This document shows positions 47,638-56,677 of a stretch of 64,000 nucleotides of DNA, in pieces. The notes under the pieces were generated by a model. The model ran no database searches and was not told the origin of the DNA. It was given only the letters and a program-made list of their open reading frames with translations. The translations under genes were made by a program, and so were the position numbers. The stretch is from NCBI RefSeq assembly GCF_004214935.1, contig NZ_SFCC01000009.1, positions 248,001 to 312,000 on the forward strand, given 5' to 3'. Numbering within the stretch: position 1 is the first letter of the stretch; each line of letters begins with the position of its first letter. The DNA is from Amycolatopsis suaedae. GTDB lineage: Bacteria; Actinomycetota; Actinomycetes; Mycobacteriales; Pseudonocardiaceae.

Positions 47638-48985
47638 GCGCGTCCACGACGAGGAACGCCAGCAAGCTCACACCGAACACGGGGAGGAACCACCCGACGA
47701 ACCCGGCTGCCACGACCAGCGGCACGAGCGCCCAGCGAGGGACCGCACGCCAGGCGCCCCGGGGAAACGGTCTGCCTACGCCGAATCGGTCGCGGGTCGG
47801 CCGCCGATGCCACCACATGCGGTAGCCCCAGCAGATCACCGCCACCAGAGCAAGGCAAACCGCTGCGAGCACGATCTGGTTCGCGAGCCCGAACAGCAGT
47901 CCCATGTGGGCGTCGATTCCCCAGCGCGCCAGCTTGGCGCCCAGTGGGTAGTCGTCGAACCGCAACGCTTCGAGCAACTGCCCGGTGGCCGGGTCGAAGG
48001 CGGCACTGTCCTGCTTCACCGGCCAGCTGTTGGTGATCTGCTTGACGAGGTAGACCTCACCTTCGGCAGACGGTGGCGTCACCTCCACCGGTCCGTCGAG
48101 GCCGGACGCACGGGCGGCGGCCAGGACGCGGTCGGGCCCGACGTCCGGACCGGTGGCGGTGCCGGTGTGCCCCTCGTGACCGGCATGGCCACCGTGCTCT
48201 GCGTGCTCCGACAGGCTCGTCGACAACGTCGGCGTCTCCCAGGACAGGGCCGCACGCAGATCGGTGATCGTCTCGCCGGCGTATTGGGACCAGGTCAGGC
48301 CGGTCACCGACAGGAACAGCAGCACCGCCGCGATCCAGGTCCCAGTGGCCGCGTGCCACGAGATGACGCGACGGCGACCGCTCGCCCGGCGGTCCGGCAG
48401 CAGCAGCCGGCCCCGGCCGTGGCGGCGCCGCACCCGCGACCACCACAGCACGAGCCCGCCGAGTACGACCACCCACAACCAACTCGCCGCCAGCTCGCTG
48501 TACAGCCGGCCGACGTCGCCGAGGTGCAGCCCCCGATGCAACTCGTCCACCCACGTGCGCAGCGGGGTCGCCTGACTGGAACCGTAGGTCTCCAGCACAC
48601 CGCGCACCTGTGTTGTGTACGGGTCGACGTAGGCGGTCAGCCAGTGGCTGGGCTCGAGGTCCGGCCTGCTGAAGATCACCTGCGTGGTGCTGGTCGGCTC
48701 GCCCCCCGGCCGTACCCGGACGACGGTGGCGTCGGGGACGGCTCGTGCCGCGGCGTCGATCTGCCGCTGCAACGGCAGCGTCACCTCGCCGGCAGGCACC
48801 TGCAGCTCGTGGTCGTACACGACGCGCTCAAGCTGCGGAGTGAACACGTAGAACAGCCCGCTCAGTGCCGCGACCAGCAGAAAGGGGCCGACGAGCACGC
48901 CGGCGTAGAAGTGCAGGCGCAACAGCAGCGGGCGCAGCGAAGCGCGCGCCTGGGTGGGGCGTTCGGCGAGGTCATCGGTGGTCAC
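47585..48985 (-). CDS. PepSY-associated transmembrane protein
   Basis: A 466-residue membrane protein of the PepSY_TM family. The first helix is HFYAGVLVGPFLLVAALSGL, followed by an external PepSY-like part (ERVVYDHELQVPAGEVTLP) and a second membrane stretch WLWVVVLGGLVLWWSR. Then come WHAATGTWIAAVLLFLSVTG and two C-terminal helices (QIVLAAVCLALVAVICWGY). A His-rich loop (SEHAEHGGHAGHEGHTG) may bind copper or iron. Homologues are linked to iron/heme or copper reduction. GTG 48985 gives VTTDDLAERP; an upstream in-frame ATG would overlap the divergent cyclase. Convergent with the GNAT gene. Confidence 0.88.
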   Translation of the reverse strand: MTTDDLAERPTQARASLRPLLLRLHFYAGVLVGPFLLVAALSGLFYVFTPQLERVVYDHELQVPAGEVTLPLQRQIDAAARAVPDATVVRVRPGGEPTSTTQVIFSRPDLEPSHWLTAYVDPYTTQVRGVLETYGSSQATPLRTWVDELHRGLHLGDVGRLYSELAASWLWVVVLGGLVLWWSRVRRRHGRGRLLLPDRRASGRRRVISWHAATGTWIAAVLLFLSVTGLTWSQYAGETITDLRAALSWETPTLSTSLSEHAEHGGHAGHEGHTGTATGPDVGPDRVLAAARASGLDGPVEVTPPSAEGEVYLVKQITNSWPVKQDSAAFDPATGQLLEALRFDDYPLGAKLARWGIDAHMGLLFGLANQIVLAAVCLALVAVICWGYRMWWHRRPTRDRFGVGRPFPRGAWRAVPRWALVPLVVAAGFVGWFLPVFGVSLLAFLVVDALSGMLARRPSRSGARER

Positions 48986-49046
48986 AGCTAACGAGTCGTC
49001 CGCGACGACCGGAAAGTTCCCGGGCGAGATGTGGTTGGCTGACGGC

Positions 49047-49847
49047 ATGCGCACGTTCGTCGACATCTCGGTCCCGTTGAAGTCGGGCATCCCGTCCGAT
49101 CCTCCGGGCATGTGCCCGGAGATCGAGTATCTCGCGCACGACGACACCGTCGATCAGATGCTGTCGCTCTTCCCGGGCGCGACCAAGGCCGATCTACCCG
49201 ACGGCGAGGGCTGGGCGCTGGAATGGATCCGGCTCACCACGCACTGCGGCACACACCTGGACGCTCCCTACCACTACGCCTCCACAATGGACAACGGCAG
49301 GCGGGCCATAACCATCGACGAGGTGCCGCTGGAATGGTGCCTCCAACCTGGGGTGAAGCTGGACTTCCGGCACCTGCCGGACGGCTACGTCGTGACCCCC
49401 GACGACATCGACGCCGAACTCGACCGGATCGGGCACACCCTGAGCCCGCTGGAGATCGTGGTGGTCAACACCAGTGCGGGTACCCGCTACGGCGAGGACG
49501 ACTACCTCGCCAAAGGCTGCGGAATGGGCCGGGACGCGACCTTGCATCTGCTGCGCCAGGGCGTGCGGCTCACCGGGACCGACGCCTGGAGCTGGGACGC
49601 GCCCTTTTCCTACACCGCACGTCGCTTCGCCGAGGAACACGATGCCTCGATCATCTGGGAAGGTCACCGGGCAGGCAGGGAGATCGGGTACTGCCACATC
49701 GAGAAGCTGCACAACCTCGAGGCGCTGCCGTCGACGGGCTTCGAGGTGTCCTGCTTCCCGGTGAAGATCCATGCCGCATCGGCGGGCTGGACCCGCGCGG
49801 TCGCGGTCTTCGACGACGGCGAGCCTCCGTCACGGCCAGCAGGATGA
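49047..49847 (+). CDS. Cyclase-family (kynurenine formamidase-like) metal hydrolase
   Basis: A 266-residue protein of the cyclase/kynurenine-formamidase-like family. The metal motif HCGTHLDAPYHY (about residue 68) gives His-x-x-x-His-x-Asp, and FVDISVPLKSGIPSDPP is the usual first strand. LDFRHLPDGYVV, IVVVNTSAGTRYGEDDYL and GTDAWSWDAP are further family blocks. It hydrolyses an amide or lactone with bound zinc or manganese. ATG 49047 starts MRTFVDISVPLK. It overlaps the convergent FAD oxidoreductase gene by 18 bp. Confidence 0.9.
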   Translation: MRTFVDISVPLKSGIPSDPPGMCPEIEYLAHDDTVDQMLSLFPGATKADLPDGEGWALEWIRLTTHCGTHLDAPYHYASTMDNGRRAITIDEVPLEWCLQPGVKLDFRHLPDGYVVTPDDIDAELDRIGHTLSPLEIVVVNTSAGTRYGEDDYLAKGCGMGRDATLHLLRQGVRLTGTDAWSWDAPFSYTARRFAEEHDASIIWEGHRAGREIGYCHIEKLHNLEALPSTGFEVSCFPVKIHAASAGWTRAVAVFDDGEPPSRPAG

Positions 49848-50888
49848 CCGGACCCCGGTCAGACGCCGGGCGACATACCGTGCGTCGTGGCCGACGCCGT
49901 ACAGGCTGGCGGACAGGACGCCCCACTGGTACTCCATGCCGACAAATGCCAGTCCGGGATGCGTACGGGAGATCCCGTTGCGGTGAGCAGGCATGCCGCT
50001 GGCGTCGAGAGCGCCGAGCGGACGCAGGTATTCCAGTGCGGGGCGGTAACCGGTGGCGAAGAGGATCGTGTCGACGTGCTCGGACCGGCCGTCCGGCCAG
50101 CGCAGGACCGTACCGTCCGCCTCGGTGAACATCGGACGCCGACCGGGCCGGCCGGCTTCGATGGCCGCCCGGTAACCGGCGATGTCGATCACCGGAATGG
50201 AGCTGTGCTTGACCCGGCTCCCCAGCGGGATCCTGGACGCGACGGTGATGATCTTCCAGAACCAGGCCCCGGCGTCGGGTTCCAGCGGCTTACGGGTGGC
50301 GTACTGGACGGGCGAGCGGGATGCCAGCGTCACCTCGGCGTGCTCCACCAGTTCGGCCGCGATCTGCACGGCGCTGTTGCCGGCGCCGACCACGACGACT
50401 CGCTGGCCGGCGAACGGCTCCGGCCGGCGGTAGTCGGCCGCGTGCAGCACGGTGCCGGTGTAGTTGCCGAGCGCGGGCAACTCCGGGCGGTAGGGGTTGT
50501 CGAACTGCCCCGTGGCGGCGACCACGGCACGGGTGACGAACTCGTTGCCGCAGTCGGTCCGCACCACATAGGCGCCGCGTACTCGGTCGACCGACGTCAC
50601 CCGGGTCCCGGTGCGCAGTTCGCAGTCCGTCTTCGCCATCCCGTCACGCAGATAGTCCGAGACCTCGTACTTGGTGGGGAAGCGGTTCGGGTTCCCGGGG
50701 AACGGCAGGCCCGGCAGGGAGTTGATGTGGGCCGGACTGAACAGTTGCAGGCTGTCGTAGTAGCGCGGCCACGAACCGGTCGCTTCCGGGCCGGCTTCCA
50801 GAACCAGTGGACGTACGCCGTGGGCAAGCAGGGCTCTGGCAGCTGCGAGACCGGCCTGGCCGGCTCCGATGACGATCACCTTCTCCAC
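49830..50888 (-). CDS. FAD/NAD(P)-dependent oxidoreductase (flavin monooxygenase-like, CzcO type)
   Basis: A 352-residue flavoprotein with two Rossmann dinucleotide sites, VIGAGQAGLAAARALLAHG near the N-terminus and RVVVVGAGNSAVQIAAELV at about residue 165. VVAATGQFDNPYRPELP is the 'ATG' motif and TILFATGYRPALEYL the final one. This is the layout of CzcO/flavin-containing monooxygenase-type proteins. It would use NAD(P)H, FAD and O2 (or another acceptor); the substrate is unknown. It faces away from the multicopper oxidase gene across a 506-bp gap. Confidence 0.92.
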   Translation of the reverse strand: MEKVIVIGAGQAGLAAARALLAHGVRPLVLEAGPEATGSWPRYYDSLQLFSPAHINSLPGLPFPGNPNRFPTKYEVSDYLRDGMAKTDCELRTGTRVTSVDRVRGAYVVRTDCGNEFVTRAVVAATGQFDNPYRPELPALGNYTGTVLHAADYRRPEPFAGQRVVVVGAGNSAVQIAAELVEHAEVTLASRSPVQYATRKPLEPDAGAWFWKIITVASRIPLGSRVKHSSIPVIDIAGYRAAIEAGRPGRRPMFTEADGTVLRWPDGRSEHVDTILFATGYRPALEYLRPLGALDASGMPAHRNGISRTHPGLAFVGMEYQWGVLSASLYGVGHDARYVARRLTGVRSSCWP

Positions 50889-51394
50889 TCACCCGAGTCT
50901 GGACATTTCGCCCGGCGAGGTGCAAATAATTTCTCGCGCAACCCGGTTCACCCGGATGCCAGCAGAAAGCAGGAGCGCGCTGTAGCCGTCCGGGGACGGA
51001 GCGTCAGCTTCCTGGAAGCGCTTGCAGGACGACGCCCGCGGGCGCGTCCGGACCCTTCCCTTCGGTGAGCTATCCACGTAGGTTCAGCCGGTCAAGTTTG
51101 ACCTTGTCCACTAAATGTCGCGCCCGTTAGTCCGTTTGGGCCTTAACTTTTGTCGGACCGCTGCATAAGTTGGACGCATTTCGTCGGAAGCGCGAGCCCG
51201 CGGAGCCGCCAGCGGGACGCCCGGGTTGAAGGCGAGGCAGTGTGACAACGGTGTCACCCCACAGGCGACATAGCCGGGGGCGTTCGACGCGCCCCGCCGT
51301 TGTCTCGCTCCCTGCTGGTCCCGACCTCCCGCCGGTCAGGCGATAAGAGCGGCCAGTCCGTCCCCTCCCGGTCCCCTCGAAACGGAGCTCCACA
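50889..51394. other. 506-bp intergenic region before the multicopper oxidase
   Basis: No convincing gene is seen. Several dyads occur: GCTTCC-t-GGAAGC (51007-51019), GGTCAA-gt-TTGACC (51090-51103) and GTGACA-acgg-TGTCAC (51242-51257). GC-rich inverted stretches lie near 51273-51300. It probably holds the promoter and a long 5' leader of the multicopper oxidase operon. No known riboswitch consensus was recognised. Confidence 0.4.
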
Positions 51395-52579
51395 ATGGAC
51401 AAACGCGCTCCGGCCCGCTCCGGGCTGTCGCGTCGATCGATGCTGGCCGGCGCTGCCGCGGGCGTGATCGTCCCGGCGGTGGCCGCCGCGGCGTCGTCGG
51501 CCCCGGCGAGTGCCGCCCCCGGCATCACCCGGCAGATCACCATGTACGCCGAGAAGATCCCCGGCACCGATCTCTACGGTTACGGCCTGGAGCCGGGAAA
51601 GCCCACCATTCCCGGCCCGCTGCTGGAGATGTACGAGGGCGACACGCTCGAGATCGAGCTGGTCAACAACACCGACCAGCGCCTGTCGATTCACCCGCAC
51701 GGCGTCAACTACGACACCGCCTCCGACGGCGCGCCGTTCAACAACTCCTTCAACAACCCGGGGGAAACCCGCACCTACATCTGGCGCAGCCGTACCCAGT
51801 ACCAGGCGAGCAACGGGTTCTGGATGCCGGGCAGCGCGGGCTACTGGCACTACCACGACCACGCCCTCGGCGGCGACCACGGCACGGCCGGCCTCCTCGG
51901 TGGCCTCTACGGCGGTCTGATCGTGCGCAAGCGCGGCGACCTGCTGCCCAGCAAGCAGTACACCGTCGTGTTCCTCGACATGATGGTCAACCACAAGATC
52001 GCGCCGGAGACCCCGATCTTCGAGGCCAACCTGGGCGAACGCGTCGAGTGGATCTGCATCGGCCACGGCAACCTGCCGCACACCTTCCACCTGCACGCCC
52101 ATCGGTGGGCCGACACCCGCACCGGCATGCTGAACGGTGACAACGACCGCTCACACGTGATCGACAACAAGAACCTCGACCCCGGCGCGTCGTTCGGGTT
52201 CCAGGTCATCGCGGGTGAGGGCGTCGGCCCGGGGGCGTGGATGTACCACTGCCACGTCCAGCTGCACTCCGACCAGGGCATGGCTGGGGTCTTCCTGGTG
52301 CGCAACGCCGACGGCAGCATGCCACCCGGCGCGCAGGAGGCCATCGACCGGTTCAAGGGGCACGGTCACGGCGGGCACTCGGCGCATTCCGGCGCCGTCG
52401 CCGCCGATCCCAACGGCCGCCCGCTGCCCCCGTCGATCCCGCCGGGTGGGGCGCAGAAGCACCCGAACGCGGGCGGCGGACCGCTCGACACCACCGGCGG
52501 CGCGGCGGCGAAGCAGGCCCCGCCGCCACCTCCGGCGCCGCCCGCACCGCACGACCACGGCGGCCACGCCGGCCACTGA
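51395..52579 (+). CDS. Tat-exported two-domain multicopper oxidase (small laccase-like)
   Basis: A 394-residue secreted copper oxidase. The Tat signal contains LSRRSMLAGAAAGVIVP (residues about 11-27). Copper ligands occur in four blocks: RLSIHPHGVNYD, GYWHYHDHALGGDHG, LPHTFHLHAHRW and AWMYHCHVQLHSDQGMAGVF, the last giving the blue-copper Cys/His/Met. Two cupredoxin domains rather than three fit the small-laccase type, which works as a trimer. The tail (about 310-394) is Pro/His-rich (GHGHGGHSAHSG, HDHGGHAGH) and may bind copper. It oxidises phenol-like substrates or takes electrons from protein partners. It is the first gene of the three-gene secreted set. Confidence 0.93.
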   Translation: MDKRAPARSGLSRRSMLAGAAAGVIVPAVAAAASSAPASAAPGITRQITMYAEKIPGTDLYGYGLEPGKPTIPGPLLEMYEGDTLEIELVNNTDQRLSIHPHGVNYDTASDGAPFNNSFNNPGETRTYIWRSRTQYQASNGFWMPGSAGYWHYHDHALGGDHGTAGLLGGLYGGLIVRKRGDLLPSKQYTVVFLDMMVNHKIAPETPIFEANLGERVEWICIGHGNLPHTFHLHAHRWADTRTGMLNGDNDRSHVIDNKNLDPGASFGFQVIAGEGVGPGAWMYHCHVQLHSDQGMAGVFLVRNADGSMPPGAQEAIDRFKGHGHGGHSAHSGAVAADPNGRPLPPSIPPGGAQKHPNAGGGPLDTTGGAAAKQAPPPPPAPPAPHDHGGHAGH

Positions 52580-52627
52580 TCCGACAGCACTTTCACCGCG
52601 ACCCAACCACCAACGAAGGAGCGAGGG

Positions 52628-55600
52628 ATGGGGCGAAGAGTTTCGACAGGCTGGTTCAGGCGGCGACGAGCCGCGACAACGCTGGCTGTCGGGGCGGTGG
52701 TCGCGCTCGGCCTGCCGCTGGCGACGACCATGCCCGCGCAGGCCGCGCCGGCTCCGCTGGCACAGCAGGCGCAGACCGCAGCGACCGGCGTGTCCGTGCT
52801 CGTGTTCCACGGTCCCGCCGCGGACCAGAAGGACCCGGTACTCCGGGCATCCGACGCCATCGCACGGCTCGGTCAGGACAACGGCATCGCCGTGACGTCC
52901 TCATCCGATCCGGGCGTGTTCACCGCGGCCAACCTGGCCAAGTACCGCGGCATCGTGTTCCTCTCCGCGCAGGGCGTCGAGTTCACACGTGAGCAGGAAA
53001 CCGCGCTGCAGAACTACATCAAGGCCGGCAACGGTTTCCTCGGCGTGTCCGACGCCGCCCGCGCGCAGGACGGCTCGGACTGGTTCACCGGGTTGATCGG
53101 CGCTCGCCCGACGGGCTCCCGGCCCACTCCGGAGGCCGTCGCCTCGGCAACCGCGAGCGGCGAGAATCCGCCGAACGAGACCAAGGAAAAGCTGTTCGAC
53201 GGCAACTCGAACACCAAGTGGCTCACGTTCGCCAACACGGGGTGGGTCGCCTACAAGCTCGCCACGCCGACCGCGATCTCCAGCTACTCGCTGACCTCGG
53301 CCAACGACTTCGAAGGCCGCGACCCGAAGAACTGGACGCTGGAAGGTTCGGCCGACGGCACCAACTGGACCGTCCTGGACACCAGGACCAACGAGGTGTT
53401 CCCGGAGCGGTACCAGACCAGGAAGTTCGATATCGCGAACACCACGGCGTACCCGCACTACCGGCTCAACATCACCGCCAACGGCGGTCAGTCGGCCACC
53501 CAGCTGGCGGATCTGGAGCTGTACAAGAACAACTCGCAGACTCCGCCCCCGCCGGAGCCCGCTCCGCAGAAGGCCACGCTGGACGTTCTCGACCGGCAGC
53601 ACCCTGCGAACAAGGGCCTGCCGCTGAACTGGGAACGCACCGACCGGTTCCTCAACTGGGACGTCAACCCGGTCGGCAACGTCCACACGGTGCTGCAGGT
53701 ACAGGAGAAGACCTACAACCCGGGCCCGGGCGCGAACGGCCCGTTCCACCCGGTCTCGTGGTGCCGTGACTACGACGGCGGCCGGTCCTTCTACACCACC
53801 ATGGGCCGCACCGAGGGCAGCTACGGCGAGGACCAGTTCCGCAGCCACCTGCTCGGTGCGCTGCAGTGGACGACCGGCATGGTGCGGGCCGACTGCAAGG
53901 CCACCATCGCCTCCAACTACAAGGTCGAACGCCTGACCACGACCAACGCCGAAGGACAGCTGGACCAGATCGGCGAGCCGCACGGCCTGACGATCGCCCC
54001 CAACGGCCGGGTCTTCTACATCGGCAAGGCCGCCTGCCCGACCGGCCCCGTCCCCGAGTGGGAGGACCCGAACGTCGGCCTCGGCTGCGGCACCATCCAC
54101 CAGTGGGACCCGGCGACCAAGAAGGTCAAGCTGCTCACCGCGCTGAAGGTGATGGGCAACCGCGGCAGCGGTGACGAGCTGGTCAAGAACGAGGAGGGCC
54201 TGGTCGGCCTCACCCTCGACCCGAAGTTCGCCGAGAACGGCTGGATGTACGCCTACTGGATGCCGCACGAGTCCATCGACAGGGACAAGCGGATCGGCAA
54301 GCGCACCGTCTCGCGGTTCACCTACGATGCCGCCAAGCAGACGATCGACCAGGCGACCCGCAAGGATCTGCTGTCCTGGGACGTGCAGATCCACAGCTGC
54401 TGCCACGCCGGTGGCGGGATGGCGTTCGACAAGGACGGCAACCTCTACATCGGTTCCGGCGACAGCAACTCGTCGCAGGGTTCCAACGGCTACTCCGGCA
54501 ACAACTGGCGTGCCGACTACAAGGGACTGTCCTTCCAGGACGCTCGCCGCACCTCCGGTAACACCAACGACCTCAACGGCAAGATCCTCCGGATCCGCCC
54601 GCAGGCCGACGGCACCTACACCATTCCGGACGGCAACCTGTTCCCCGAGGCCAGTGACCCCGGTGACAAGACCCGGCCGGAGATCTACGTGATGGGCGTG
54701 CGTAACATTTCGCGCCTGCAGGTGGATCCGGTGCACAACTGGGTGACCGCGGGCTGGGTCGGCCCGGACGCCAACGACCCGAGTCCCGAACTCGGGCCGG
54801 CGAAGTACGAGACGGCCACGATCATCACCGAGGCCGGCAACCACGGGTGGCCGTACTGCATGGGCAACCGGCAGCCCTACCGGGACCGCAGCAACACCGA
54901 CCCGGCCGTGCTGACCGGCTGGTACGACTGCAACAACCCGCTGAACACCTCGCCGCGCAACACCGGCCTGGTGAACCTGCCGCCGATCAAGGACAACATG
55001 ATCTGGTACGCGCCGGACGGCGGTGGCCCGGTGTTCCCGGCCCGCCCGAACAGCACCGTGCCGACGTACAACAAGGCCGACGCCACCTACACCCAGCCGT
55101 ACCTCACCGGCGGCGGTCAGGCCGTGATGTCCGGGCCGACGTACCACCGCAGCCAGGTGAACACCAACAGCGGAGTCGCGTGGCCGGCGTACTGGGACAA
55201 CAAGTGGTTCATCGGTGACCAGAGCAACGACCGCAACCGGGTCGCGGTGACCGTGGACCCGGCCGGTGTCCCGCAGGCGAAGCCACCGGCGTTCGCCGAG
55301 ACGCTGCGGCACATCATCCCGCGCGGCACCGCGCCCAACCAGCTGGACAGCTGGATGGACGCCAAGTTCGGGCCGGACGGTGCGCTGTACATGCTCGACT
55401 ACGCCGACGGCTTCTTCAGCCTGCACCCGAACCAGAAGCTGATCCGCATCACCTACACCGGCGGTGAGGCCACCCCCGCGGTGACCGCGACGTCGACGCA
55501 GGTGCAGAACAAGCCGCTGACCGTGGCGTTCAACGGGTCGAAGGCGGGTGGCGTGTCGTACAAGTGGGAGTTCGGCGACGGCACCATGTCCGCCGAGGCC

Positions 55601-56611
55601 AACCCGCGGCACACCTACACCCGCACCGGTCCGTTCACCGCCAAGCTGACGGTGACCTACGCCGACGGGACGACGGCGACCGCGCGGACGACGGCCAACG
55701 TCGGCTGCCTGGTACCCGACTCCGGCAAGACGGTGACGATCGCCGACACCGACACCACGATCGCCAACCGCAACGCGGGCGGCGGGTGCACGGTGGATGA
55801 CATGATCGACGACGAGAGCACGTGGTCCACCCACGCTGCTTTCGTCAACCACGTGAAGCTGGCGACGAAGAACCTCAAGCAGCTCGGCATCATCAACAAC
55901 GCCGAGCAGGGCCGGATCAACGCCGACGCGGAGGCGTCGCCGGTGGGACGGCCGGGTCACTTCGGTTACGACGCCATCTTCGACGGTACGTCGCTGGCGG
56001 GCTGGGAACAGGCACCTTCGGGGCAGTTCACCATTCAGCCGGACGGGTCGCTACGGCCCAGCGGTGGCCTGGGCATGCTGTGGTTCGCCGGGAAGCAGTA
56101 CGGCAACTTCTCGCTCAAGCTGCAGTTCAAGGACATCGCACCGAACGAGCATCGCGCCAACAGCGGCGTGTTCGTCCGGTTCCCCGATCCGCGAACGCCG
56201 CTGGACCAGCGTCCGCCGGGTAGCTGCGGCACGACGGGGTCGGCGAGGACGTCGCAGGCCTGGGTGGCGATCTACTGTGGACACGAGGTCCAGCTCTACG
56301 ACGGCGCGACCGGTGAGCCGCAGAAGACCGGGTCGATCTACAACTTCGACCCGGTGTCGCTCGACCAGGCCGGAGCGCTGCCCAAGGGAACCTGGAACGA
56401 GTACGAGATCCGGGTCGTCGGACAGAAGTACACGATCATCCGCAACGGTGTCGTGATCAACGAGTTCGACAACGTCCCGGGCAAGCAGTCGTCGCGGCAG
56501 GGTGATCCGCCCACCGACCTGCGGCAGTTCGTCAGCGGGTTCATCGGATTGCAGAACCACGGTGACAACGACCTGATGGAGTTCCGCAACATCCGGGTGC
56601 GGCAGCTGTAA
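52628..56611 (+). CDS. Secreted 1327-residue multidomain protein: ThuA / F5-8C-like / PQQ-sugar-DH-like propeller / PKD / novel Cys domain / DUF1080
   Basis: Parts in order, by residue. Signal peptide 1-43 with RRRRAATTLAV (Tat-like). ThuA-like fold 55-155 (VLVFHGPAADQKDP, YRGIVFLSAQGVEFTREQ) continuing at 313-425 (ATLDVLDRQHPANKGLPLNW, DGGRSFYTTMGRTEGSYGED). A discoidin/F5-8C-like module at 165-300, inserted in it (GNSNTKWLTF). A PQQ-glucose/sorbosone-dehydrogenase-like propeller 430-945 (EEGLVGLTLDPKFAENGWMY, CCHAGGGMAFDKDGNLYIGS, LNGKILRIRPQADG). A PKD domain 950-1024 (YKWEFGDGT). A two-Cys domain 1027-1105, shared with the next protein. A DUF1080-like domain 1112-1327 (FDGTSLAGWE, YNFDPVS). 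GGAGCGAGG precedes the ATG. ThuA, DUF1080 and propeller are all linked to 3-keto-sugar or PQQ sugar oxidation. Confidence 0.85.
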   Translation: MGRRVSTGWFRRRRAATTLAVGAVVALGLPLATTMPAQAAPAPLAQQAQTAATGVSVLVFHGPAADQKDPVLRASDAIARLGQDNGIAVTSSSDPGVFTAANLAKYRGIVFLSAQGVEFTREQETALQNYIKAGNGFLGVSDAARAQDGSDWFTGLIGARPTGSRPTPEAVASATASGENPPNETKEKLFDGNSNTKWLTFANTGWVAYKLATPTAISSYSLTSANDFEGRDPKNWTLEGSADGTNWTVLDTRTNEVFPERYQTRKFDIANTTAYPHYRLNITANGGQSATQLADLELYKNNSQTPPPPEPAPQKATLDVLDRQHPANKGLPLNWERTDRFLNWDVNPVGNVHTVLQVQEKTYNPGPGANGPFHPVSWCRDYDGGRSFYTTMGRTEGSYGEDQFRSHLLGALQWTTGMVRADCKATIASNYKVERLTTTNAEGQLDQIGEPHGLTIAPNGRVFYIGKAACPTGPVPEWEDPNVGLGCGTIHQWDPATKKVKLLTALKVMGNRGSGDELVKNEEGLVGLTLDPKFAENGWMYAYWMPHESIDRDKRIGKRTVSRFTYDAAKQTIDQATRKDLLSWDVQIHSCCHAGGGMAFDKDGNLYIGSGDSNSSQGSNGYSGNNWRADYKGLSFQDARRTSGNTNDLNGKILRIRPQADGTYTIPDGNLFPEASDPGDKTRPEIYVMGVRNISRLQVDPVHNWVTAGWVGPDANDPSPELGPAKYETATIITEAGNHGWPYCMGNRQPYRDRSNTDPAVLTGWYDCNNPLNTSPRNTGLVNLPPIKDNMIWYAPDGGGPVFPARPNSTVPTYNKADATYTQPYLTGGGQAVMSGPTYHRSQVNTNSGVAWPAYWDNKWFIGDQSNDRNRVAVTVDPAGVPQAKPPAFAETLRHIIPRGTAPNQLDSWMDAKFGPDGALYMLDYADGFFSLHPNQKLIRITYTGGEATPAVTATSTQVQNKPLTVAFNGSKAGGVSYKWEFGDGTMSAEANPRHTYTRTGPFTAKLTVTYADGTTATARTTANVGCLVPDSGKTVTIADTDTTIANRNAGGGCTVDDMIDDESTWSTHAAFVNHVKLATKNLKQLGIINNAEQGRINADAEASPVGRPGHFGYDAIFDGTSLAGWEQAPSGQFTIQPDGSLRPSGGLGMLWFAGKQYGNFSLKLQFKDIAPNEHRANSGVFVRFPDPRTPLDQRPPGSCGTTGSARTSQAWVAIYCGHEVQLYDGATGEPQKTGSIYNFDPVSLDQAGALPKGTWNEYEIRVVGQKYTIIRNGVVINEFDNVPGKQSSRQGDPPTDLRQFVSGFIGLQNHGDNDLMEFRNIRVRQL

Positions 56612-56619
56612 CCAGAGCG

Positions 56620-56651
56620 GCCGGCCGGCGTGCCACGGCGCGCCGGCCGGC
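56620..56651 (+). terminator. GC-rich hairpin inside the secreted-protein operon
   Basis: GCCGGCCGGCG (56620-56630) pairs with CGCCGGCCGGC (56641-56651) around a 10-nt loop, in the 66-bp gap between the 1327-residue and cupredoxin genes. It may partially terminate or stabilise the transcript and set the ratio of the two proteins. Confidence 0.5.
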
Positions 56652-56677
56652 TCTCTCGCCAGGAAGGTTTTCCCGTA

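Noticed and set aside
51241-51257. CRP/GlxR-like site before the multicopper oxidase
   Set aside because: TGTGA and TCACC are 8 bp apart rather than the 6 bp of the CRP/GlxR consensus and the second half is imperfect; recorded only as a dyad.
52901-55960. Very long open frame on the minus strand opposite the 1327-residue protein
   Set aside because: The product is Val/Arg/His-rich without domains; it is the usual antisense shadow of a GC-rich gene whose plus-strand product has clear domains.
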